Shown in pieces: positions 1 through 7,393 of a stretch of 64,000 nucleotides of DNA. The notes below the pieces were generated by a model. That model made no database searches. It worked only from the letters and a program-made list of their open reading frames with translations, and was not told the origin of the DNA. Within the stretch, counting starts at the first letter, position 1. The number at the start of each line of letters is the position of its first letter. Source of the DNA: an uncultured Francisella sp. GTDB lineage: Bacteria; Pseudomonadota; Gammaproteobacteria; Burkholderiales; Neisseriaceae. The DNA is taken from the NCBI GenBank assembly GCA_943913655.1, contig CALTZA010000007.1, positions 1-64,000 of the forward strand, given 5' to 3'. The position numbers and the translations under genes were made by a program.

Positions 1-276
1 AAGCGAGCCAAGATACAAATTCTCATTCTAAGCCAATGCATGATATACAAAACAAACCACTTGCGCTACCTAGCTTACCAGATGCAAAGAATAAAGAAGA
101 CATGAAGCGCTCTTTGACTCAAGTACAAGCGAGCCAAGATACAAATTCTCATTCTAAGCCAATGCATGATATACAAAACAAGCCACTTGCACTACCTAGC
201 TTACCAGATACAAAGAATAGAGAAGACATGAAGCGCTCTTTGACTCAGGTGCAAGCCAGCCAAGATACAAAGCCAA
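1..276 (+). repeat. 126-bp tandem repeat, about 2.2 copies
   Basis: Copy 1 spans 1-126, copy 2 spans 127-252, and a partial copy starts at 253. Each copy begins with the bases aagcgagccaagatacaa (aagccagcc in the third). The unit is a multiple of three, so the reading frame is kept. The two full copies differ at only a few bases, which suggests recent duplication or conversion. The array may continue to the left of the window. Confidence 0.9.
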
Positions 277-539
277 AACAGGCCTTCAATAATAACTTAA
301 ATAACAAGAAGAACTCAAACAAGGCTTTGGCGAATCAAAAAATAAATAAAACAACTGAGTCTTCTAAGGCTGTCAGAGTTCTTTTTAACTCTACTCGCAC
401 TCGCCTGAAAAAAAATATCTCGGCAACATCAATTAGAGCTGATACTAGTCATCCTAAGTCTAAAAAAGCAGCTGCTCTTATTAATAAGCATCCGCAAATC
501 AACGGCAAAAAGAATATAAGAAAGGATATAAGAAAGTAG
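1..539 (+). CDS. 3' end of a repeat-containing protein, truncated by the window edge
   Basis: The frame is open to the first base (codons from position 3), so this is the C-terminal part of a larger protein and the methionine at 36 is internal. The first 250 bases are two near-identical 126-bp units (42 residues each) with a short third copy. The unit carries the motif LALPSLPD and a KEDMKRSLTQ stretch. After the repeats come about 85 residues rich in Lys, Asn and Ser, ending in a basic tail, with no membrane segment. The stop lies 42 bases before tRNA-Leu. In Coxiella and Legionella, as I recall, secG sits just before this tRNA and nuoA, so this could be a repeat-extended SecG tail or an unrelated secreted or effector-like protein. 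The function cannot be read from what is visible. Confidence 0.6.
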   Translation, partial: ASQDTNSHSKPMHDIQNKPLALPSLPDAKNKEDMKRSLTQVQASQDTNSHSKPMHDIQNKPLALPSLPDTKNREDMKRSLTQVQASQDTKPKQAFNNNLNNKKNSNKALANQKINKTTESSKAVRVLFNSTRTRLKKNISATSIRADTSHPKSKKAAALINKHPQINGKKNIRKDIRK

Positions 540-581
540 ACAGTTTTTATAGAAGAAGTAAATAGTATTAGTCATAGCTAA

Positions 582-668
582 GCCGACATGGTGGAATTGG
601 TAGACACGCCATCTTGAGGGGGTGGTGATCGCAAGGTCATGCGAGTTCGAGCCTCGCTGTCGGCACCA
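582..668 (+). tRNA. tRNA-Leu (anticodon GAG)
   Basis: The acceptor arm gccgaca (582-588) pairs fully with tgtcggc (658-664), followed by discriminator A and an encoded CCA at 666-668. The anticodon stem ccatc/ggtgg encloses the loop ttgaggg, giving anticodon GAG. The long variable arm and the gttcgagcc T-loop fit a class II tRNA-Leu. Confidence 0.95.
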
Positions 669-868
669 GATCGAAATTAAAACGGAATTCGTTTACCGGG
701 CATTTTAAGAAGCGGTATTTACCTAAGGGCTAACTGTGTTTTGTGTAGCATGGTCGCTAAATCCATAGATAAATAAAAGCTCGTCATGAGTTACTACTGT
801 ACTAGAGTATAATTTATAGCAAGAAAAGCAACAGGTTTAGAAAAGTCCCCCTTATTTATCGTTAATTA
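669..868. other. Non-coding or decayed stretch after tRNA-Leu
   Basis: No open frame or clear signal is visible. I looked for a second copy of the tRNA 3' end (an attachment-site duplication) here and up to 2922 and did not see one. Confidence 0.5.
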
Positions 869-1366
869 TCAGTGGTTTATATAATTTTTGAAAGAGATTT
901 TCGAAATAACTGACGCGTCTGCTATCTTAGCGGCTAGCTCGAATACATCACCCGGATGAAGAACAGGGGTTCCCAGTTCTGCTGCAGCGGCGCCCGCCTT
1001 TCTAAGGCTCGTGAGTAATAGCAAAGCCCCAATCCATAGAATACACAAGTATGGCGTAGAAAAATCTAAGCAGCAGTACCCCATTGATCAAATCTGCCAA
1101 AATATCACCCAAATCGGCGCACCGCAGTACCAGAGGAATAAATGTTGTGACAAATTTAATAGAGAGCAAACCTGAAGAGTACTAGCGCATAGTATCGTAG
1201 TTGCCAAGTCTAAGAATTGGCCGATATAGCTATTAAATCAAGTAGCCCATCCACTTTTGTTGATGCATCAACTGCTACACAATTAGCAGCGTGGACTTGA
1301 CTCCTAGCATCAAGTCCATCGCTAAAAAAACAGACTCAACGCAAAAATGCGAATAGTCTTGTGCAT
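869..1366 (-). pseudogene. trbL: trbL-like conjugal transfer membrane protein, decayed
   Basis: Reading from an ATG at 1366 with an AAAGGA ribosome site 10 bases upstream, the minus strand starts like a signal peptide. It then continues only by changing frame: a VDASTKVDGLLDLI stretch, then LGDILADLINGV with RFFYAILVYSMDWG, then SLRKAGAAAAELGTP followed by LHPGDVFELA before the stop at 869. These blocks follow the order of the N-terminal half of the TrbL/VirB6-type family (leader, the LGD..A.LI segment, the hydrophobic FFYALL-like segment, the GT..L.P.DVF motif). In-frame stops and at least two frameshifts separate them, and the rest of TrbL is missing. The match is from memory of the family. 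Confidence 0.6.
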
Positions 1367-1367
1367 G

Positions 1368-1544
1368 TTAAAATCCTTTACTTGGATGATGCTTGATACC
1401 ACTATTCATAAATTCTGCAGTTGCTGCATCTTCCCGCGCTTGACGATCTGCTTGTGCCTTGTGGTCAAAGGCGATGTACAAAAGAGCACCGGCAATCACT
1501 AACCCGATACAAATTAAAATAATTTTCAAGACATTATCGGACAT
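1368..1544 (-). CDS. 58-residue single-pass membrane protein in trbK position
   Basis: This gene is intact, from ATG at 1544 to TAA at 1368, with an AAGGGG ribosome site ending 8 bases before the start. The protein has one hydrophobic segment (about residues 5-26) and then a charged tail ending SGIKHHPSKGF. It lies between relics that read as trbJ (stop 1 base upstream) and trbL (start 1 base downstream), where Trb operons carry the small entry-exclusion gene trbK. It has no lipobox, so calling it TrbK would be positional only. The last 22 residues resemble the tail of the upstream trbJ relic at 16 of 22 positions. It is probably the only unbroken gene left from the element. Confidence 0.6.
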   Translation of the reverse strand: MSDNVLKIILICIGLVIAGALLYIAFDHKAQADRQAREDAATAEFMNSGIKHHPSKGF

Positions 1545-1545
1545 A

Positions 1546-1818
1546 TTAATACCCCTTATTTGGATGATGTTTTATTCCACTGATCATAAAATTTTCAAGT
1601 GCTGCGTCTTCTCTCTGGCTAACGCTCGATTTATTGAGCGCCAGGGGCTTTGCGCTTGTATTTGCGCATTAAGCAGCTGACGCAGCTTTTGCAACCGCTG
1701 CACTAACTGAGCCAAGACTTCGTTGCCCGCTTGGATCACTTGCATGCGTCCTTGTGCGTTCTGAGAGCGCTGAACCAAGCTTTCCTAGCATCGCGTCTTC
1801 TTCACCAATTTCGTGCAT
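1546..1818 (-). pseudogene. trbJ: trbJ-like conjugal transfer protein, frameshifted remnant
   Basis: Three consecutive frames are needed. From 1818 the strand reads MHEIGEEDAMLGKL. From 1778 it reads VQRSQNAQGRMQVIQAGNE followed by a Leu/Gln-rich helix. From about 1640 it reads SQREDAALENFMISGIKHH to a stop at 1546. The SQ.A.G..Q..QAGN block and the following Q/L-rich coiled segment are typical of the C-terminal half of TrbJ, the VirB5-like Trb protein, as I know the family. The N-terminal half was not found upstream. The tight TAA-T-ATG junction with the next gene preserves an operon layout. Confidence 0.55.
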
Positions 1819-2922
1819 CTAAACCCTGGTCTGTGTTTCCGATCATCATACTGATTGCTGTTCTGGCGCAAAAATTTTGTTATGGCTGCCATGCTGAATT
1901 CTAAACTTTTTGTCAAAGCCCTAGATATTTTACGGAAGATGGATTTAAGAGTCTAGAGAATAAGAACATTGTTAAAACATTAACGGTCCGACTTGTAGTG
2001 ATAGCAATAGTTCTTTACTGGCTTTTTAGTATAGGGGTTTAGCTGTGGCTAATAAACGCAGTTCGTGAACTATAATCTGGCTCATTATAATCGGCTTTCT
2101 GATTTTTAGCGGTAGCAAAGACTGCAGGGGGATACTGGCGAGTGTAATAACGAATGCTGAGACATGTGTTCCCGTGTTCCCAATGTAAAGTATGATATTG
2201 GCTGTAAAATAATTACGATAAGTGTTCGTGTGGTTGGTAGAGATGTTTATAATTTTAACGTAGACAATAAGGTATGGACTACGAGACAAATAGCAGATAA
2301 CATGAGGTGCATATGTTACTTGCGGCATAGCCATGCTGAGTTACGCAGTTTCTGCCGTAAATGGCAAAGGAGCTGAAGAAAATCAGCCTCTTCCTAACTA
2401 AAAATTGAAAAAGAAATTTGGCGGGGAAAATTAAAAAATGCAAAGACTGTTTTTTCTGGATGCGTAGAGGGATGACTGGCACTAGGCGGTAGGGCCACAA
2501 TATCTGTTAAAATAGACTCAACAGCTCGAGTTTTAAGCGTAAAATGCCATCAAAAAAATGGTTTCTTATTTTTTATGCTGAAATTTCACTTATCAGAACG
2601 ATGAGAATCGATACTTAAGGCAAGTTATTTAAAAAAAATTTTACTACAGTCTAGCAGCGTTAGTCTTTAATTAAGATACTTTATCATTTCTATCTTTTTT
2701 GCTTCGTTGGAATATGTAGTACAATCTTACAGTTTAAATAAAAAAAGAGCTCGGTTGTAAATTGAAGGTAGATTGATTTTTACTGCCTTACGCTAATAAC
2801 CTCACACAAACCAGATAGTTGAGCTTACTTGCATCGATAACAGTTAAGTGCGAATTGACTTTAAGATCTTAGTTAAAGAGGTATATTTGTAGTAATCAGA
2901 GTAATAAGGAACTGATACTGTT
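1819..2922. other. Decayed spacer between the trb remnant and nuoA
   Basis: No gene of believable length is present. Overlapping open frames on both strands around 2026-2500 have unconvincing composition. One plus-strand stretch (about 2313-2400) reads like the C-terminal end of a protein (MLSYAVSAVNGKGAEENQ) but has no traceable start. The last 200 bases must hold the nuo promoter. I see TACAAT at 2720 and TATATT at 2882, neither with a convincing -35 box at normal spacing. Confidence 0.5.
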
Positions 2923-3279
2923 ATGCTAGCCGATTTATTCCCAATATTCATTTTTATTCTCGTCAGCATATTGGCGGGTATTGTATTTGTGGTTTTGGGC
3001 TACGTTTTAGGCCCACAACGCCCTTCTGAAGTAAAAGAGGATCCTTTTGAATGTGGTTTTAAACCTTTTGAAGATGCGCGCTCAGAATTTAAAGTACAGT
3101 ATTATCTGGTAGCGATTTTATTCATTCTCTTTGATTTAGAAGTTGCTTTTATTTTTCCTTGGGCTTTAATCTTTAAATCGATGGGATCATCCATATTCTG
3201 GGCCATGTTTGTATTTTTGGCTGTGTTAACCCTTGGTTTTATATATGAATGGAAAAAAGGAGCTTTAGAATGGGAGTAG
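2923..3279 (+). CDS. nuoA: NADH-quinone oxidoreductase subunit A
   Basis: NuoA is a small membrane subunit of complex I, near the quinone site at the junction of the peripheral and membrane arms. At 118 residues it has three hydrophobic segments (about 5-27, 60-80 and 87-107). The conserved loop EDPFECGFKPFE lies near residue 40-50 between the first two. An AAGGA site sits 12 bases before the ATG. It is the first gene of a nuoA-N operon and overlaps nuoB by 10 bases. Length and motifs are normal for the family. Confidence 0.97.
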   Translation: MLADLFPIFIFILVSILAGIVFVVLGYVLGPQRPSEVKEDPFECGFKPFEDARSEFKVQYYLVAILFILFDLEVAFIFPWALIFKSMGSSIFWAMFVFLAVLTLGFIYEWKKGALEWE

Positions 3280-3749
3280 ATGGCGCCTTTAAACCAGGAT
3301 TTATTGCTACCAGTGTTGATAAAGTAGTCAATTACATGCGTACAGGTTCGCTTTGGCCAGTTACTTTTGGTTTAGCATGTTGTGCAGTAGAGATGATGCA
3401 TGCTGGTTTTTCCCGATATGATTTAGACCGTTTTGGGGTAATTTTTAGACCGAGCCCCAGGCAATCTGATTTAATGATTGTTGCTGGTACCTTAACAAAC
3501 AAGATGGCTCCGGCATTGCGCCGTGTTTATGATCAAATGTCTGATCCCAAATGGGTAATTTCAATGGGTTCTTGTGCTAATGGCGGTGGATATTATCATT
3601 ACTCTTATTCAGTTGTGCGTGGTTGTGATCGTATCGTGCCAGTGGATGTTTATGTGCCAGGCTGTCCCCCAACAGCGGAAGCTTTAATTTATGGCATTAT
3701 TCAGCTACAACTAAAAATTAATCGAGAAGCTACTGTTGCGCGGGACTAA
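3270..3749 (+). CDS. nuoB: NADH-quinone oxidoreductase subunit B
   Basis: NuoB carries the terminal [4Fe-4S] cluster N2 that passes electrons to quinone. The start at 3270 gives MGVDGAFKPGF, as in homologues, with an AAAAAAGGAG site 8 bases upstream. An in-frame ATG at 3249 exists but lies inside nuoA. The protein has 159 residues. The ligands are the CC pair at 37-38, Cys102 in GSCANGG and Cys132 in VPGCPP, all present. The gene overlaps the nuoA end by 10 bases, so translation is probably coupled. Confidence 0.97.
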   Translation: MGVDGAFKPGFIATSVDKVVNYMRTGSLWPVTFGLACCAVEMMHAGFSRYDLDRFGVIFRPSPRQSDLMIVAGTLTNKMAPALRRVYDQMSDPKWVISMGSCANGGGYYHYSYSVVRGCDRIVPVDVYVPGCPPTAEALIYGIIQLQLKINREATVARD

Positions 3750-3754
3750 AGCAT

Positions 3755-4348
3755 ATGTCTAAACTCTCTCATTTACAGAATTTGATCAAAGACAAAACCC
3801 ATAACCTAGCGGAATCAATACTGTTAGATCGCGATGAACTAACTTTAGTCTGCAATTGCGAGCAATACCATCCTTTAATGAGCCTATTACGTGATGATCA
3901 AGATCTCAATTTTGCTGAGTTGATTGATTTATGCGGGCTTGATTATTCAGAATACAAAAATCGTCATCGAAAACACCGCAGATATGCTGTAGCTGTGCAT
4001 TTGCTTTCTGTTGTTCACAACTGGCGGGTACGTGTGAAAGCGTTTATTGATAAAGATGAGCCGTGGCCACTGATTCGATCAGTAGTGGATTTATATCACT
4101 GTGCTAACTGGTATGAGAGAGAAGCCTTTGATATGTATGGTATTGTTTTTGAAAACCATCCTGATTTACGTCGTATTTTGACAGATTACGGTTTTGTGGG
4201 TTACCCACTTCGTAAAGATTTTCCAGTTTCTGGTTACGTAGAAATGATCTATGACGAAAAGGCAGGACGCATTGTTTACCAACCAGTTTCGATTGAACCA
4301 CGTAATAATGTACCTCGCGTGGTTAGAGAGGAGAAATACGGTGCCTAG
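3755..4348 (+). CDS. nuoC: NADH-quinone oxidoreductase subunit C
   Basis: This is the 30-kDa-type subunit of the hydrophilic arm, 197 residues long. The family motif around YEREAFDMYGI, with DLRRILTDYGFVGYPLRKDFP, is visible in the second half. It is a stand-alone gene, not fused to nuoD as in Escherichia coli. The distance from nuoB is 5 bases and the gene overlaps nuoD by 8 bases. Confidence 0.96.
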   Translation: MSKLSHLQNLIKDKTHNLAESILLDRDELTLVCNCEQYHPLMSLLRDDQDLNFAELIDLCGLDYSEYKNRHRKHRRYAVAVHLLSVVHNWRVRVKAFIDKDEPWPLIRSVVDLYHCANWYEREAFDMYGIVFENHPDLRRILTDYGFVGYPLRKDFPVSGYVEMIYDEKAGRIVYQPVSIEPRNNVPRVVREEKYGA

Positions 4349-5594
4349 AATACATAATTACACCGTTAATTTTGGACCTCAACATCCCGCTGCGCATGGT
4401 GTATTGCGTCTTATTTTAGAGTTAGAAGGTGAAAAGGTTTTACGCGCTGATCCACATATTGGTTTACTGCACAGGGGTACAGAAAAATTAGCTGAATCAA
4501 AAACATATATCCAAAACCTACCTTATTTTGATCGGTTGGATTACGTATCGGCAATGTGCAATGAAGAAGCTTATTGTCTTGCTGTGGAGCGCCTACTGAA
4601 GATTGATATTCCTTTGCGTGCCAAATATATTCGCACTATGTTTGCAGAAATTACTCGATTGTTAAATCATCTAATGAGTGTGGGATCACATGCCTTAGAT
4701 ATTGGTGCGATGACAGTCTTTTTATATGCGGCCAGAGAACGAGAAAGTTTAATGGATATGTATGAAGCAGTTTCTGGTGCGCGTTTGCATGCAGCTTATT
4801 TTAGGCCAGGTGGGGTGTATCGAGATTTACCAGAACAAATGCCTAAATATGAGAAGAGTAAATATCGCAGTAAATCAAGACTAAAGAAACTTAATCAAGA
4901 CCGTGAAGGTAGTTTATTGGATTTTATTGAAGCTTTTACGCAGCGGTTTCCAGGCTATGTAGATGAGTATGAAAATTTATTGACAGAAAACCGTATCTGG
5001 AAACAACGGACAGTGGGTATTGGTGTCGTGTCTTTAGAGAGAGCCCTGCAGCTTGGTTTTACTGGTCCTATGCTGCGCGGTTCGGGTTTGGCCTGGGATC
5101 TGCGCAAGAAGGCACCGTATGATGCATACGCTTGGGTAGATTTTGATGTGCCAGTAGGCTTAAATGGTGATTGTTATGATCGCTATTTATGTCGTATGCA
5201 AGAAATGCGTGAGTCAAATAAAATTATTATTCAATGTATCAATTGGTTGCGTAATAATTCTGGACCAGTAATGATTGATGATCTCAAAGTAGCGCCTCCT
5301 AAGCGAGCAAAAATGAAGGCGGGAATGGAAGAGTTGATTCATCATTTTAAATTATTTAGTGAGGGGATGCATGTTCCTGAGGGAGAGGTATATCAAGCCA
5401 TTGAGCATCCTAAAGGTGAATTTGGTGTTTATCTAGTGGCAGATGGTGCAAATAAACCCTATCGTATGAAGATCAGAGCACCTGGTTTTGCTCATTTACA
5501 GAGTATGAATGAGATGGCTAGAGGCTTATTGTTGGCTGATATTGTGGCGCTGATGGGTACACAGGACTTGGTGTTTGGAGAGGTGGATCGCTAA
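4341..5594 (+). CDS. nuoD: NADH-quinone oxidoreductase subunit D
   Basis: This is the 49-kDa-type subunit, which forms the quinone pocket with NuoB. I chose the GTG at 4341 (417 residues, MPRIHNYTVNFGPQHPAAHG). It matches the usual N-terminus and has a GAGAGGAG site about 7 bases upstream. The open frame runs back to 4251 but that part is inside nuoC. NFGPQHPAAHG and PHIGLLHRGTEKL near the N-terminus are hallmark motifs. The stop overlaps the nuoE start in TAATG. Confidence 0.96.
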   Translation: MPRIHNYTVNFGPQHPAAHGVLRLILELEGEKVLRADPHIGLLHRGTEKLAESKTYIQNLPYFDRLDYVSAMCNEEAYCLAVERLLKIDIPLRAKYIRTMFAEITRLLNHLMSVGSHALDIGAMTVFLYAARERESLMDMYEAVSGARLHAAYFRPGGVYRDLPEQMPKYEKSKYRSKSRLKKLNQDREGSLLDFIEAFTQRFPGYVDEYENLLTENRIWKQRTVGIGVVSLERALQLGFTGPMLRGSGLAWDLRKKAPYDAYAWVDFDVPVGLNGDCYDRYLCRMQEMRESNKIIIQCINWLRNNSGPVMIDDLKVAPPKRAKMKAGMEELIHHFKLFSEGMHVPEGEVYQAIEHPKGEFGVYLVADGANKPYRMKIRAPGFAHLQSMNEMARGLLLADIVALMGTQDLVFGEVDR

Positions 5595-6067
5595 TGCTAA
5601 GTAAGGGATCGCTACAAAAAATAGATCAAGAAATCAGTAAATATCCGCAGGGGCGTGAGCGTTCTGCGATTATGGCAGCTTTGACAATTGCGCAGATGGA
5701 AAAAACATATTTATCTGCTGAAGTCATTGAATATGTTGCACATTATATTGGTATTCCACCAGCACAGGCTCTTGAAGTAGCTAGTTTTTACAATATGTAT
5801 GATTTAAAACCGGTTGGTAAATATAAATTGCAGGTATGTACTAATTTACCTTGTGCCTTACAAGGGGGAGTTAATACGGCTGAATATCTCAAACAAAAAT
5901 TGGGAATTGATTTTGGTGAGACGACCGCTGATGGACGCTTTACATTGCTACAAGGAGAGTGTTTGGGCGCTTGTGGCGATGCCCCGGTAATGTTATTGAA
6001 TAATCATAAATTATGTAGTTATGCCACTGAAGAAATGATTGATACCATGTTAGCGGAGCTCATCTAA
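5594..6067 (+). CDS. nuoE: NADH-quinone oxidoreductase subunit E
   Basis: This is the thioredoxin-like [2Fe-2S] subunit of the NADH-oxidising module, 157 residues. Ligand cysteines are at about 82, 87, 123 and 127 (CTNLPC and GECLGAC). The start ATG overlaps the nuoD stop (TAATG) and the end abuts nuoF. Length and motif spacing are typical. Confidence 0.96.
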   Translation: MLSKGSLQKIDQEISKYPQGRERSAIMAALTIAQMEKTYLSAEVIEYVAHYIGIPPAQALEVASFYNMYDLKPVGKYKLQVCTNLPCALQGGVNTAEYLKQKLGIDFGETTADGRFTLLQGECLGACGDAPVMLLNNHKLCSYATEEMIDTMLAELI

Positions 6068-7369
6068 ATGGCGGTGTATCAATCAGGGATTATTTTTGCT
6101 GATGTAGATACTGCAGATCCTCAGGTTTGGCACCTTAAGTCGTATGAGGAAAGAGGTGGCTATCAAGCGCTAAAAAAGATTTTCTGTAAGCAAGATCAGT
6201 TCAGTCCAGAACAAGTGACTGCTTTAGTTAAAGACTCAGGTTTGCGTGGCCGTGGGGGAGCAGGGTTTCCCACCGGGGTTAAGTGGAGTTTTATGCCTAA
6301 GAATCATCAGGGTAATAAATATGTAGTATGTAATAGCGATGAAGGGGAGCCTGGCACCTTTAAAGATCGTGATATTTTACGTTTTAATCCACATGCTTTG
6401 ATTGAGGGAATGATTATTGCAGGATATGCTATGGGCTGTACTGCAGGTTATAATTACATTCATGGTGAAATTTTTGAATGTTATCAGCAGTTTGAACAGT
6501 GCTTGCAAGAAGCGCGTGAAGCAGGCTATCTTGGTCAAAATATCTTAGGAAGTGGTTTTAGTTATAACATCTATGCCCATCATGGTTATGGCGCCTATAT
6601 CTGTGGGGAAGAGACGGCGTTATTGAATTCTTTGGAAGGTAAAAAGGGTCAGCCACGATTTAAACCTCCTTTCCCTGCAGCAGTTGGTTTGTTTAATCAG
6701 CCCACAACAATTAATAACACAGAGACGCTTTCCTCTGTGCCATTTATCATACGCGATGGTCCTGCATCTTTTAATCAATATGGAGTGGAGAATGCCAAAG
6801 GTACTAAGATTTTTTCTATCTCTGGTCATGTGAATCAACCTGGAAATTATGAAGTGCCACTTGGCACACCTTTTAGAGAGCTATTAGATCTAGCAGGTGG
6901 CATGAAAGATGATCGTCTACTTAAGGCAGTCATTCCTGGTGGGGCGTCAGCACCTGTACTGCCTGCAAAAGTGATTATGCAATTAACCATGGATTATGAC
7001 TCTATTCAAAAGGCAGGTTCAATGCTAGGCTCTGGCGCGATTATTGTTATGGATGAGAGGGTGAGTATGGTCAAAGCACTTGAACGATTGTCTTACTTTT
7101 TTTATGAAGAATCTTGTGGGCAATGTACTCCTTGTCGAGAAGGCACCGGCTGGTTGTATCGCATTATTCACCGTATTGCAAATGGTCAAGGAAGAATGGA
7201 AGATTTGCAATTACTGGAGGACATTTGCGGCAACATTTCCGGGCGAACTATTTGTGCTTTAGGAGACGCTGCGGTTTTTCCAGTGCGCGGGTTTTTGAAG
7301 TATTTTAAAGATGAATTTATTGAATGTATTAACAGTCAAGCACCACCGAGCTGGCATAGTTGGTGTTAA
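6068..7369 (+). CDS. nuoF: NADH-quinone oxidoreductase subunit F (NADH and FMN binding)
   Basis: NuoF binds NADH and FMN and holds cluster N3, and is where NADH enters complex I. The protein has 433 residues. The glycine-rich GLRGRGGAGFPTGVKW loop near residue 58 and the SCGQCTPCREGTGW [4Fe-4S] motif near 350 are intact. Its ATG immediately follows the nuoE stop. It works with NuoE and NuoG. Confidence 0.97.
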   Translation: MAVYQSGIIFADVDTADPQVWHLKSYEERGGYQALKKIFCKQDQFSPEQVTALVKDSGLRGRGGAGFPTGVKWSFMPKNHQGNKYVVCNSDEGEPGTFKDRDILRFNPHALIEGMIIAGYAMGCTAGYNYIHGEIFECYQQFEQCLQEAREAGYLGQNILGSGFSYNIYAHHGYGAYICGEETALLNSLEGKKGQPRFKPPFPAAVGLFNQPTTINNTETLSSVPFIIRDGPASFNQYGVENAKGTKIFSISGHVNQPGNYEVPLGTPFRELLDLAGGMKDDRLLKAVIPGGASAPVLPAKVIMQLTMDYDSIQKAGSMLGSGAIIVMDERVSMVKALERLSYFFYEESCGQCTPCREGTGWLYRIIHRIANGQGRMEDLQLLEDICGNISGRTICALGDAAVFPVRGFLKYFKDEFIECINSQAPPSWHSWC

Positions 7370-7393
7370 AAATTATTTTGGAAATAGCTTATT

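Noticed and set aside
869..1084. 71-codon minus-strand open frame as an independent gene
   Set aside because: It has no ribosome site and its sequence continues the trbL blocks read in other frames upstream, so it is a piece of that pseudogene.
2026..2500. Overlapping open frames on both strands before nuoA
   Set aside because: No ribosome sites, unusual composition and mutual overlap. They look like chance frames in decayed sequence.
669..2922. Attachment-site duplication of the tRNA-Leu 3' end
   Set aside because: I looked for a second copy of the T-arm and acceptor sequence and found none, so element boundaries cannot be drawn.
3249..3269. Upstream start for nuoB
   Set aside because: It adds residues from within nuoA that are absent in homologues. 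The ATG at 3270 has the ribosome site and the usual N-terminus.
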